Both the position numbers and the translations under genes were made by a program. This document shows, one piece after another, positions 15,265 to 24,038 of a stretch of 64,000 bases of DNA. Source of the stretch: Sphingomonas sp. AR_OL41 (GTDB lineage Bacteria; Pseudomonadota; Alphaproteobacteria; Sphingomonadales; Sphingomonadaceae); the NCBI RefSeq assembly GCF_029911635.1, contig NZ_JARYTI010000006.1:62001-126000 (forward strand), given 5' to 3'. Under the pieces are notes generated by a model, which was not told the origin of the DNA, did not search any database, and worked only from the letters and a program-made list of their open reading frames with translations. The first letter of the stretch is position 1, and every line of letters begins with the position of its first letter.

Positions 15265-16856
15265 CACTTGGCTTCCTTCTGCTGCGGAGCCGGCTTCCGG
15301 CCGGCGGCGGCCGGCTTCTTCGCGGCCGGGGTGGGTTTGATCGGCGCTTTCGCTCTCGACTTCGCCGCGACAACGGTTTTGGGCGCCGCGGGTTGCGTCG
15401 CCTTCTTTGCCACGGCCTTGGTGGCAGCCGCAGGCGCCTTGTCGAGCGTTGCCGCCTTCAGCGCCTCGAACGACGCGCGCAACGCGGCGGCGTAATTTTC
15501 CGGGTCGGGCATCATGTTGCGGTCGGAGGTGAAGGAGATCGCGATCGTGTCGCCATAGCTGTAGATCGGATTGATCAGCCCCATGCCGTCGAACACCGGC
15601 CCGGTGCCGTACATCGCAACCATCTTCGCGCCGCAGAAATAGAGCGGCACGCGACTGCCGGGCACATTGGTCACGACGCAGTTGAACACCGGCGCATGGG
15701 CGTTGGCGGCGCCGACGCGGGTGTAGAGCCGCGCCGCGAGACCCGCGAGACCCGACGGGATCAACTGGCTGTAATCGGTCAGCGTCCGCGCGCCGACGGC
15801 GTTGGTCAGCGCCTTGGAATTCACCGTTTCGTCATGGACGAAGCGCAGGCGCTCGAGCGGGTCCTCGATCTGCGTACCCAGCCCGACCACCATCGCCGAG
15901 ACGAGATTGCCGAGCGCCGCCTTCTCGCCCTCGCCGCGCACCGAGATCGGCGCCATCGCGGTCAGCGTTTCCTTGGGCAGGTCATCCTTGCTCGCGAGAT
16001 AGCTGCGCAAGCCGCCGCCGACGATCGCCAGGATCACGTCGTTGACCGTCGCACCGGGCACCGCGTCCTTGATCGCACGGACATCGGCGAGCGGCAGCGG
16101 CACGGCATCGAACACACGGTGCGCGGACACCTTGCCGTTGAAGCGCGTCTTGGGCGCAGGGCGCGCGTTGCGGATCGACACATCGCCCTTGCCGACCTGC
16201 GCGGTCAGCTTGGCCATGCCGGGCAGCGAGCGGCCGATCGTCTCCATGATGCGCATCGGCTGGGTTAGCGAATTGAAATAGCTGCGCACCAGCAGGTCGG
16301 CGACATTGGGCATATGTTCGGGCCGCCATTCTTCCTGCGCCTTGGGCGGAGTCATGGTGGCGTCGAGATCGTGCACCGCCGCCGACATCTCGACCCCCGA
16401 CATGCCGTCGATCGCGGCGTGATGGACCTTCGAGACAAGCGCGAAACAGCCCGGCGGCAGCCCCGCGATATTGTCGAGCCCCTCGACGATGGTGAATTCC
16501 CACAGGGGCTTGGAGAGATCCATCGGTCGCGCGTGGAGCCGCGCGACCTGGATGCACAATTGCCGCCAGTCGCCGGGCCTGGGCAAGGCGATGTGGCGGA
16601 CATGGAATTCGATGTCGAACTCGGGATCCTCGATCCAATAGGGATGGTCGAGATCGAACGGCACGCGCACGAGCCGCTGCCGGAAACTACGCGCGCTGCC
16701 GAGCCGCGAGGCGATGAAGGCGAGGATATCCTTGAAGCGCACGAACCCGCCAGGCGCGGTCGAGGGATCATAGATGCCGACCGACCCGATATGCATCGGC
16801 GTGTGCGGCGTTTCGAGATAGACGAATGACGCGTCCTGCCCGCTAAGTTGCAGCAT
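15264..16856 (-). CDS. Wax ester synthase/diacylglycerol acyltransferase (WS/DGAT) with basic tail
   Basis: WS/DGAT enzymes esterify fatty alcohols or diacylglycerol with acyl-CoA to make neutral storage lipids. The protein has the N-terminal MLQLSGQDASFVYLETPHTPMHIG, the catalytic HHAAIDG (HHxxxDG) motif near residue 145, and the C-terminal NCVVTNVPGS and ISFTSDRNMMPDP regions. At 530 residues it is longer than the usual about 470. The last about 60 residues are an Ala/Pro/Lys-rich repeat (KAVAKKATQPAAPKTVVAAK and similar), like the basic tails of PhaF-type granule proteins. It is coupled to the downstream phasin gene. Confidence 0.9.
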   Translation of the reverse strand: MLQLSGQDASFVYLETPHTPMHIGSVGIYDPSTAPGGFVRFKDILAFIASRLGSARSFRQRLVRVPFDLDHPYWIEDPEFDIEFHVRHIALPRPGDWRQLCIQVARLHARPMDLSKPLWEFTIVEGLDNIAGLPPGCFALVSKVHHAAIDGMSGVEMSAAVHDLDATMTPPKAQEEWRPEHMPNVADLLVRSYFNSLTQPMRIMETIGRSLPGMAKLTAQVGKGDVSIRNARPAPKTRFNGKVSAHRVFDAVPLPLADVRAIKDAVPGATVNDVILAIVGGGLRSYLASKDDLPKETLTAMAPISVRGEGEKAALGNLVSAMVVGLGTQIEDPLERLRFVHDETVNSKALTNAVGARTLTDYSQLIPSGLAGLAARLYTRVGAANAHAPVFNCVVTNVPGSRVPLYFCGAKMVAMYGTGPVFDGMGLINPIYSYGDTIAISFTSDRNMMPDPENYAAALRASFEALKAATLDKAPAAATKAVAKKATQPAAPKTVVAAKSRAKAPIKPTPAAKKPAAAGRKPAPQQKEAK

Positions 16857-16999
16857 CTCCTCTCCCCTTTTCTAATTGCAGCGAATCTAGGCCTCGACGA
16901 GGGCAATTGGCAAATACTCTTCCGCGCTTCTCGGCGCGGTGATAGCGAGGCTTCATCGCGGACGAATTGGCGGATTCGCGATCGGGCACCGGGGGATGC

Positions 17000-17878
17000 A
17001 TGTCGAGAAAAATGGCGCTCGCTGCGATGGTTGCATGCGCGTTGCTGCCAGGCGCAGTTTCGGCCGACGACACGAGCCAGCCACCTATCAAAATTGCGCG
17101 TCAATCCCCGCAACTCGCTTATGTCAACGCCGCGCCGCGTGGCACGCGCACCTATCAGCGGGGCGAAATCATCATGATCGCGCCGCTGATGTGGGAGATC
17201 GGTGCCCGGCTGCCGCAGGAAACGACGATTCGCGCCGGGGAAGACAGCAAGACCATTCGCGCGGGCAGCGTGCTCCAGGGCGTGATGCTGACGGAACTGG
17301 CGGCGCATCGCGACGAAATGGCTTATTGCACGCCGCGCGTCGCTGCCGAGCGCAAGGCGGACGGTGGCATGCTTGGCGCGATGCTCGGCGGTGGCTCGCT
17401 GTGGCGTAGCGTCATCCGCAGCGCGACCGACGGCCAATTCTGTCTTATCGATAGCGATGACGACGGCATGGCAGATCACAGCGTCGAGTTGAATGCGGGT
17501 TCCCCGGCAGCGCGTACACCGGTTGCCATTGCTCCCGTGCGGCTCGAACGCGACAGGATGATCCCGATCTCAAGCAATGACGACCGCATCGAAATCAGCG
17601 TGAGCGATGTATCTTCCAAAGGAAAAGCCGCCAGGTTCAGGATTGACGTCTTCCAGCAGGGAAAAGGTCGGGTGTTCGATACGATCGGGGACACGCAGCG
17701 CATCACATGGGTCGACGCGAAACGCGGCCTGCCCGTACACGCAATGATCTATCAAACGCAATTCGATGTCGTGTCGATCGACGGCGCAGCGCGAACGGTC
17801 ACCGTCCGATGGCCCGAGGACGTCGATGCCAAAGAGGTCGTTCCGATAACTGATGGCCTCAGGGTCGTTCTGCGCTGA
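17000..17878 (+). CDS. Secreted protein of unknown function
   Basis: A 292-residue protein with a clear signal peptide (MSRKMALAAMVACALLPGAVSADD, cleavage after VSA). I do not recognise a family. The mature part has a segment resembling a calcium-binding loop, DSDDDGMADHSVELNAG (about residues 152-168), two cysteines (CTPRV and FCLID) and a C-terminal half with alternating beta strands. The start at 17000 is preceded by GGGGGA. It stands alone between the wax synthase (divergent) and the P450 gene (convergent). Confidence 0.65.
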   Translation: MSRKMALAAMVACALLPGAVSADDTSQPPIKIARQSPQLAYVNAAPRGTRTYQRGEIIMIAPLMWEIGARLPQETTIRAGEDSKTIRAGSVLQGVMLTELAAHRDEMAYCTPRVAAERKADGGMLGAMLGGGSLWRSVIRSATDGQFCLIDSDDDGMADHSVELNAGSPAARTPVAIAPVRLERDRMIPISSNDDRIEISVSDVSSKGKAARFRIDVFQQGKGRVFDTIGDTQRITWVDAKRGLPVHAMIYQTQFDVVSIDGAARTVTVRWPEDVDAKEVVPITDGLRVVLR

Positions 17879-17901
17879 TAGCACACTGCCTGGCCGCAAC
17901 G

Positions 17902-20900
17902 TTATTTCCCGAAGCCGAACACGTCCTGGTGAAACCGCCCCTCGGCTATCATCGTCTCGAGCCACTCCGAGCCTTGCGCGTGTTCGTCGCCGACCTGCTG
18001 CATCTGGATGCGGATCAGCGTGTCGCGCACCGCCGGAGCCATGAACTTGCCGTCTCCGCAGACGAAGATGTGCGCACCAGCCCCGATCGCGGCCCACACC
18101 TTTTCCTGCTCCGCCCACAGCGCGTCCTGGACGAATTTCCACGGATGCGACGCCAGCGCGGAGAAGGCGAGATAGGGTTCGATAACACACTGCGCCACCC
18201 ACCCCGCGACCTCGTCGCGGCAGAACCAGTCATGGTCCGGATGGCGACAGCCGAAGAATAACAGGCTTGGCGCGACGTCCTGTCCCGCCGCCGCCTGCGC
18301 CGCGCGTTCCTGGATGAAACCGCGCAGCGGCGCGAAACCCGTGCCGGGGCCGATCAGGATCATCGGCACCGTCGGGTCCGACGGCGGCGCAAAGGGTGGG
18401 TTCGGACGGCGGACATAGCCGAAGACGTGATCGCCCGCAGCGACGCCCTGCATATAGCCCGAAGCGAAGCCGCGATGCTCGCCTAGCCCCGACCAGGCCG
18501 GCGCGGCCATCGTGCCGACGATCAGGTCGGCGATGTGCGGATCGGCCAGCGGGCTCGACGCGATCGAATAGAAGCGCGGCGCGATCGCCGCCGATAGCTC
18601 GACGAAACTGTCGAGCGAGAGCTCGGCTGCAGGCAGATGCTCGAGCAGATCGAGTACGCTCAGCCGCTTTTCCGTCACCTCCGCCTCGAACGCGTCCCCG
18701 GCGAGCCGGGCGAGTTCGGCTTTGGTGTTCGGGCAGCGCGTCTGCGCCGCGATCACCGCCAGCGCGCGACGCGGCAGCGTGTCGGCCAGTTCGACGAAAT
18801 CGGTCAACAATTGCCGAATTGTCACCGTCTGGCCGAGCGGCAGATGCTTGAAGCGCCCACCCTGCCCGTCGACGCGCAACTGCGTCGCGCCCTTGAGATC
18901 GAGCCGGGCCATGGCGCGATCGACCAGCTCGGGGCGGTTGCGTGCGTAGACGGCGATATGGTCGCCGCAGTGATAACGCTGCGCCTCGGGCAAGCGGATG
19001 CGGATCAGCCGCGTAGAGGGCCGTGGCGGTTCGATCGCGAAATCCCACAGGCCGTCGGCGGGCTTCACCAGTTCGTCGTTGCTGACGATCTCGAGCCGCT
19101 GGGCATGTTCGGGCAAGGCCTGCGCCCGCGTCGCATCGGCGTCGACCGGCCGCAGCATCAGCGACGATGCCGCCTCGCTCGGCGCGGCTTCGTTGCCCAG
19201 CGCCTTCCACAAATCGCGGACGAAGCCGGCCACCGCGCCGTCGAAATCGCCCTGCCCATCGGCTTCGGCGCGCTGCAGCAGGAGCGTCGCCCCAGCTGCC
19301 TGAAGCGCCGCCTCGATCCGCTTGGGAAAGACCTGATAGTTCGGCCATTGCGAATTGCCGATCCCGAGCACCGCAACCCGCGCGCCGCCCCAGTCGGCAT
19401 CCTCGAACAGCCCGGCGTCGAGCGCGCGCTCGACCTCCACGGCGCTGTCCGGCGCGCGGCCATTATAGGTCGCGGTGACGATGACGACGATCTTGTCCTC
19501 GGGCTGCGCACCGCCCTTGAAGCTTTCGTCCATCGATCGGACCACCGTCTCGAATCCATCGACCGCCGCGCGCTCGGCGATTTCCTCGGCAATGTCGCGC
19601 GCGGTGCCCAGGCTGGAGCCGTAGATCACCGCGAAGCGCTGGCCGGTGCCCGACACCGCCGCCACCGGCGCCTCGTCGATCGCTTCGCTCACGGTGCCCA
19701 CGCTCAGCCGCTCGTGCGGGCTGCGCAGACGGATACGCATGTGGAAATCGTCGGGTTTGATCGACAGCGTCTCCTTGATTCGCAGCCGGTAGTGATGCGG
19801 GTCGGACACCGCAAAGGCGCGCAGCATCATCGCCATGGCGATCTTGGCCTCGACCATCGCGAACTGCCGCCCGATACAGGCGCGCGCGCCATTGCCGAAC
19901 GGCTTATAGGCGTGCGGATGGCGCGCCGCCTCGGCCTCGGGCAGCCAGCGGTCGATGTCGAACTCTTCCGGATCGTCCCAGACATGCGGGTCGCGGTGCA
20001 GCCCGGGCGAGAAGATGTTGATCGGGCGGTCCTTGCGCATCGCCCATTTGCCGCCGATCACCGTATCCTCGAACGGCGCGACGCTGAACGCCGGCGCGGT
20101 CGGCCACAGCCGGAGCGCTTCCTTGAGGATGCGCTCGATCACCTCGAGCTGCGCGACATGGACGTAATCGGGGCGCGTGTCGCCGGGCAGCACGCGGTCG
20201 ACCTCGGCATAGGCCTGCGCCAGCACATGCGGTGTGCGCAGCAGATGATGGAAGGCGAAGGTCAGCATGCCCGACGTCGTTTCGTGCCCGGCGATCAGGA
20301 AGGTCAGCACCTGATAGCGGATATTGACGTCGTCGAGATTCTCGCCGGTCTCGGGATCGACCGCCGCGATCATCAGGTTGAGCAGGTCCTTGCCGTCAGT
20401 CGGGTTCCTGCGGCGATCGGCGATGATGCCGTCGACCAGCGCGTTCATCTCGGCGATGTCGGCATCGAAGCGGCGCTGGGCGCGCTTGGCGAAGCGGTTC
20501 TGCAGCGGCATCCGCGTGATCATGTTGAGCGATTCGCCCAACGCACTGCCCAGCGCGACGAGGAAGCTGTCGAGCTCATCCTTCTCGAAACTGTCGAAGC
20601 GATGCCCGAAGCCGGCGATCGCAATCGAATCGAGCGTCAGCCGCGTCATATCGTCGGCGACCAGCACGTCGGTGCCCGACAGCCGCGTCCATTTCGCCAC
20701 GAGCTGGTCGCAGACCTCGAGGATCATGTCGAAATAACCGCGCATCGCGCGCTGGCTGAACGCCGGCAGCAGGATGCGGTGCGCCTTGCCCCAATTGGGC
20801 TCGTCGCTGAACGCGGTGAACAGCCCGTCGCCGGCGAAGCGCCGCACCACGCGCAGGCCCGGTCCCGGCATCTTGCGGAAGCGCGTCTCGTCGCTCAGCT

Positions 20901-21099
20901 CGGCGACGAGATCGGCCCCGGTGACGAACAGCCCGACACGGCTGCCGAAGCGCAGCTTGAAAATGCCGTCCGGAAAATCGCGCGCGACGCGCAGCAGATG
21001 CGAGATCAGGCCATAGCGGGCGATCTGGTGGAGGTGACCGACGACCGGCAGGCCGGGCGGCGAGGGAATCACCGCGTTCTCGGCCAGGACCGTCGCCAT
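17902..21099 (-). CDS. Self-sufficient cytochrome P450-NADPH reductase fusion (CYP102 type)
   Basis: One polypeptide of about 1065 residues carries a heme monooxygenase and its reductase, as in P450 BM3, which hydroxylates fatty acids. Residues 1 to about 465 are the P450 with AGHETTS (oxygen activation, about residue 265), KEALRLWP (ExxR) and FGNGARACIGRQF (heme-thiolate Cys, about 400). Next is a flavodoxin domain (VIYGSSLGTARDIAEEIAER), then the FAD/NADPH domain with PRFYSIASSP and IGPGTGFAPLRGF. I chose ATG at 21099 because GGGGAG lies six bases upstream; the ATG at 21105 is too close. No regulator lies next to it. The substrate is inferred, not shown. Confidence 0.93.
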   Translation of the reverse strand: MATVLAENAVIPSPPGLPVVGHLHQIARYGLISHLLRVARDFPDGIFKLRFGSRVGLFVTGADLVAELSDETRFRKMPGPGLRVVRRFAGDGLFTAFSDEPNWGKAHRILLPAFSQRAMRGYFDMILEVCDQLVAKWTRLSGTDVLVADDMTRLTLDSIAIAGFGHRFDSFEKDELDSFLVALGSALGESLNMITRMPLQNRFAKRAQRRFDADIAEMNALVDGIIADRRRNPTDGKDLLNLMIAAVDPETGENLDDVNIRYQVLTFLIAGHETTSGMLTFAFHHLLRTPHVLAQAYAEVDRVLPGDTRPDYVHVAQLEVIERILKEALRLWPTAPAFSVAPFEDTVIGGKWAMRKDRPINIFSPGLHRDPHVWDDPEEFDIDRWLPEAEAARHPHAYKPFGNGARACIGRQFAMVEAKIAMAMMLRAFAVSDPHHYRLRIKETLSIKPDDFHMRIRLRSPHERLSVGTVSEAIDEAPVAAVSGTGQRFAVIYGSSLGTARDIAEEIAERAAVDGFETVVRSMDESFKGGAQPEDKIVVIVTATYNGRAPDSAVEVERALDAGLFEDADWGGARVAVLGIGNSQWPNYQVFPKRIEAALQAAGATLLLQRAEADGQGDFDGAVAGFVRDLWKALGNEAAPSEAASSLMLRPVDADATRAQALPEHAQRLEIVSNDELVKPADGLWDFAIEPPRPSTRLIRIRLPEAQRYHCGDHIAVYARNRPELVDRAMARLDLKGATQLRVDGQGGRFKHLPLGQTVTIRQLLTDFVELADTLPRRALAVIAAQTRCPNTKAELARLAGDAFEAEVTEKRLSVLDLLEHLPAAELSLDSFVELSAAIAPRFYSIASSPLADPHIADLIVGTMAAPAWSGLGEHRGFASGYMQGVAAGDHVFGYVRRPNPPFAPPSDPTVPMILIGPGTGFAPLRGFIQERAAQAAAGQDVAPSLLFFGCRHPDHDWFCRDEVAGWVAQCVIEPYLAFSALASHPWKFVQDALWAEQEKVWAAIGAGAHIFVCGDGKFMAPAVRDTLIRIQMQQVGDEHAQGSEWLETMIAEGRFHQDVFGFGK

Positions 21100-21234
21100 C
21101 CGCATCTCCCCATGCCGCCTTGTTCGACGGCTTGGACACACTTCATCACAGCCCGGCGTCGCACGCAACCTCGATCGGCGGCAAGCTTAACGTCGTCTCA
21201 ACATGCCGCGGGCATGGTGGCCGCGAACTGCGCG

Positions 21235-22398
21235 ATGATGACGATCCCCCTTCCCCGGCCCCGTGTCAGGCCGCTGCCGCCGATCGCCGCGACGCTGGCG
21301 CTGGCCTGTGTCATGCTGTGGCTTGCGCTGCCGGTTGTGACGCTCGACATGACCGAGTTCCTCGCGCCCTGGCTCGATCACATCGTCGCGACCGGACCGG
21401 TCGCCGCCTTCGCCACGCCGTTCGGCAATTACGCGCCGGCCTATCTCTATCTGCTCGCTGCCGTGTCGCCCTTGGCGGGATCGGTTGCCGCGCCGCTGCT
21501 GGTGAAATTCGTCTCGCTCGCGGGCACCGGCGCGCTGGCGCTGGCGGTGCGCCATTTGCTGATCCGCCTCGACGCGCCGCAACCCAACCGAGCCGCCGCC
21601 CTGCTGTTCATCCTGCCCAGCGCGATGGTCAATGCCGGGCTGCTCGGCCAGTGCGATGCATTGTGGGCAGCGCCGTGCATCATGGCGCTCGCCGCGGCGG
21701 TGGAGCGCAGGCACATCGCAATGCTCGCCTGGTGCGGGCTGGCGTTGGGTATCAAGGTGCAGGCGCTGCTCATCGCGCCGTTCTTCATCGCCCTGCTGAT
21801 CAATCGCCGCGTGGCGCTGCGGCTGTGGGTGATCGCGCCGCTCGTCGCAGCGGCGACGATGTTGCCGGCCTGGGCCGCCGGCTGGCCTGCAAGCGACCTG
21901 GCCACGGTCTATCTCCGTCAGGCCGGCACCTATCCGGCGCTGGCGATGAACGCACCCAATCTCTGGCAGATCGTCGGATCGCTCCCGCTGATCGGCGCGC
22001 TGCCGCTGAGCGGCCTCGCGCTGGCCTCGGCACTCGGCGCGACCGCCGCTTATATCGCCTGGTTGTCGACCCGGTCGCTCGACGGGCGCGCGCTGCTCGG
22101 CCCTGCGCTACTAGCGCCTCTCGTCACCGCCGGCCTGCTGCCGCACATGCACGAACGCTATTTCTTCCTCGCAGATGTCGTGGCGCTCGCGATGGCGCTG
22201 ACGTTTCGAGATCGTGCGAGCTGGCAGACTGCCGCCATGATCCAGATCGGCTCGTTGCTCGGCCTGTTCGGCTATCTCAGCGGGCTCGATGCGATGGCGA
22301 TGCTCGGTGCGATTCCGATGATCGCAGCCACCGTCAACCTCGCGCGCCCCCTGCTCCGTCCCTTCGCCAACGACAATCCCTTATTGGCACGGGCGTAA
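21235..22398 (+). CDS. Polytopic membrane protein, glycosyltransferase-like (GT-C type)
   Basis: A hydrophobic protein of about 387 residues with some ten predicted membrane helices. Features that resemble polyprenyl-phosphate-dependent mannosyl/glucosyltransferases of the GT-C fold are an acidic first loop (LDMTEFLAPWLDHI), NAGLLGQCDALWAA and LLPHMHERYFFLADV, the last very like the loop of GPI/PIMT-type mannosyltransferases. The donor and acceptor are unknown. The start is uncertain: ATG at 21214, 21235 and 21238 are all in frame and none has a strong ribosome-binding site. It is transcribed divergently from the P450 gene. Confidence 0.7.
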   Translation: MMTIPLPRPRVRPLPPIAATLALACVMLWLALPVVTLDMTEFLAPWLDHIVATGPVAAFATPFGNYAPAYLYLLAAVSPLAGSVAAPLLVKFVSLAGTGALALAVRHLLIRLDAPQPNRAAALLFILPSAMVNAGLLGQCDALWAAPCIMALAAAVERRHIAMLAWCGLALGIKVQALLIAPFFIALLINRRVALRLWVIAPLVAAATMLPAWAAGWPASDLATVYLRQAGTYPALAMNAPNLWQIVGSLPLIGALPLSGLALASALGATAAYIAWLSTRSLDGRALLGPALLAPLVTAGLLPHMHERYFFLADVVALAMALTFRDRASWQTAAMIQIGSLLGLFGYLSGLDAMAMLGAIPMIAATVNLARPLLRPFANDNPLLARA

Positions 22399-22480
22399 CG
22401 ACCTTCGCGAATATGTCCAAAATGGCTTTTATGCTAAGATGACGTACTGATTCGTTCAGTCGAGAGCGGGGATTTGATCG

Positions 22481-22966
22481 ATGTTCAACAATAGCAGCCG
22501 TGGCCGGGAAACGTCATCAGGGCTTCCGCCCGCCCCGCAGCCGCAGCCGAATGGCCAGAAGCGCGGCATGTTCTCGGTCGTCGGACCCGACATGATCATC
22601 ACCGGCAATGTCGCCGCGACCGCCGACCTGCACATCGATGGCCGGGTCGATGGCGACGTTACCTGCGGCAGCCTCGTCCAGGGCGCCGACAGCATCATCA
22701 AGGGCGTCGTCAGGGCGGAAGTAGCCCGGCTTGCCGGCGCGATCGAAGGTTCGGTCGCGGTGCGCCAGCTGACCATCGAGCGCGCCGCCCGGATCACCGG
22801 CGACGTCGAATATGAGACTATCGCGATCGAGAACGGCGCGTCGATCGACGGCCGGCTCAAGCATCTCGCCGCCGACGCGGTGCGTGCCGTGGCGCCGACG
22901 CCGGCGAGCAAACCGGAAAGCAGCGTGACGCAGTTCCCGACATCGGCCGCCGGCGAAGCCGCCTGA
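22481..22966 (+). CDS. Bactofilin (polymer-forming cytoskeletal protein)
   Basis: This 161-residue protein has the bactofilin core from about residue 30 to 130, with VVGPDMIITGNVAATADLHI and DGRVDGDVTCGSLVQG and repeating beta-helix turns (AIEGSVAVRQLTIERAARITGDV). Flexible Pro/Gln-rich N-terminal and Ala/Pro-rich C-terminal tails flank it. Bactofilins self-assemble into filaments under the membrane and organise cell-wall enzymes, stalks or division sites in alphaproteobacteria. No M23 peptidase gene, a frequent partner, is next to it here. GCGGGGA lies upstream of the ATG. Confidence 0.9.
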   Translation: MFNNSSRGRETSSGLPPAPQPQPNGQKRGMFSVVGPDMIITGNVAATADLHIDGRVDGDVTCGSLVQGADSIIKGVVRAEVARLAGAIEGSVAVRQLTIERAARITGDVEYETIAIENGASIDGRLKHLAADAVRAVAPTPASKPESSVTQFPTSAAGEAA

Positions 22967-23056
22967 TCTCCACGACAGGTTAGATCGACACAGCCCCGGG
23001 CCCGTCATGCCCGGCGCTTTGGATCGTTATGCCGAGGGCGAATCTGCGCGCGCGGC

Positions 23057-23518
23057 TCAGCCCTGCATGTCGCTCATCGCGGCGTGGTAGCTCCCGGCGG
23101 CAGGTACCATGTCGACCGCGAAGCCGATCCACATCGCCGACAGCACCGCGCACGCCGCAAGATAGACGAAGAAGCGCACGGTCACCTTGTTGCGGCCGAT
23201 GTGAATGACGCTGTGCGCGGCACGCAGGACGACGAAGGCCCAGGCGAGCAGCACCTGCACCTGATCGGCGTGGCGTGTGATCAACAGCAGCGGGACCAGC
23301 GCGAAGAACAGCACGGGCATCTCGAACAGGTTGCGCAAATTGTTGGCCGGCATCTCGACCGGCAGGAAATAGCGCATCGCCGCCTCGCCATCGGTAAAGT
23401 CGCTCGCCCGCGGCGGGTTGCGGCGCATATACGCGACGCGCTGCACGAACAGCGTGACCCACACGACGAAGATCAGCGCGACCATGGCAAAGGTCGGCCA
23501 CAAAATCCCGAACGGCAT
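23057..23518 (-). CDS. MAPEG-family membrane protein
   Basis: A 153-residue protein with four hydrophobic segments, the first at residues 5-27 (LWPTFAMVALIFVVWVTLFV). The segments NNLRNLFEMPVLFFALV and VVLRAAHSVIHI match the glutathione-binding loops of MAPEG proteins (membrane-associated eicosanoid and glutathione metabolism), including the ExPVLF and RxxHS patterns. Bacterial members are often of unknown substrate. The ATG at 23518 has GGGAGG six bases upstream. It is divergent from a GFA-family gene, and both families can involve glutathione, so a shared role is possible but unproven. Confidence 0.85.
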   Translation of the reverse strand: MPFGILWPTFAMVALIFVVWVTLFVQRVAYMRRNPPRASDFTDGEAAMRYFLPVEMPANNLRNLFEMPVLFFALVPLLLITRHADQVQVLLAWAFVVLRAAHSVIHIGRNKVTVRFFVYLAACAVLSAMWIGFAVDMVPAAGSYHAAMSDMQG

Positions 23519-23575
23519 GAAACCTCCCTGTGATAGTGCAGGCTATCCTGCCGCAAGAACGAAGGAACGCGAGCC

Positions 23576-24034
23576 ATGGCCAATGCATCATTGCCGATGT
23601 CGGGCGGCTGCCGCTGCGGCAAGGTCCGCTTTGCCATCACCGCGGCGCCGCTGCTGACCATGGCGTGCCACTGCACCGGCTGCCAGCGCATGACGGCGAG
23701 CGCCTATTCGATCAGCGTCGCGGTGCCCGAAAACGGTTTCGCCGTGACCTCCGGCGAAACGGTGCTTGGCGGGCTGCATGGCGATCAGCAGCAGCACCAT
23801 CATTGCGACTGGTGCAAGAGTTGGCTGTTCACGCGGATCGAGCCCGACCTGGGCTTCGCCAACGTCCGCGCCGCGATGCTCGACGAAACCGGCTGGTTCA
23901 CGCCGTTCATCGAGACCTTTACCAGCGAAGCCTTCCCCTGGGCGAAAACTGGCGCGCCGCACAGTTTTGCACAGTTTCCCGCAATGGAAGAGTATCAGCC
24001 GCTGATCGCCGCCTTCGCCGCGCACAACGGCTGA
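23576..24034 (+). CDS. GFA-family zinc protein (Gfa/CENP-V domain)
   Basis: This 152-residue protein has the zinc-binding pattern of the GFA/CENP-V fold: GGCRCGKVRF (CxC), ACHCTGCQRMT (CxCxxC) and HCDWCKSWLF (CxxC), which together bind two zinc ions. The family is named after glutathione-dependent formaldehyde-activating enzyme, but most members have no proven activity. The start is the ATG at 23576, preceded by AGGAACG. Its stop lies four bases from the end of the convergent lpd gene. Confidence 0.85.
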   Translation: MANASLPMSGGCRCGKVRFAITAAPLLTMACHCTGCQRMTASAYSISVAVPENGFAVTSGETVLGGLHGDQQQHHHCDWCKSWLFTRIEPDLGFANVRAAMLDETGWFTPFIETFTSEAFPWAKTGAPHSFAQFPAMEEYQPLIAAFAAHNG

Positions 24035-24038
24035 TCCA

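Noticed and set aside
18637..21200. A plus-strand open frame spanning the whole P450-reductase gene and running on into the membrane protein
   Set aside because: It is antisense to a gene with complete motifs. Its translation is rich in Arg, His and Gln with no domain. Only the part after about 21214 is a real gene.
22967..23056. GC-rich inverted motif CCGGGC...GCCCGG after bactofilin
   Set aside because: Short and without a T-tract. It could be a weak terminator but is not distinct enough from background GC palindromes to annotate.
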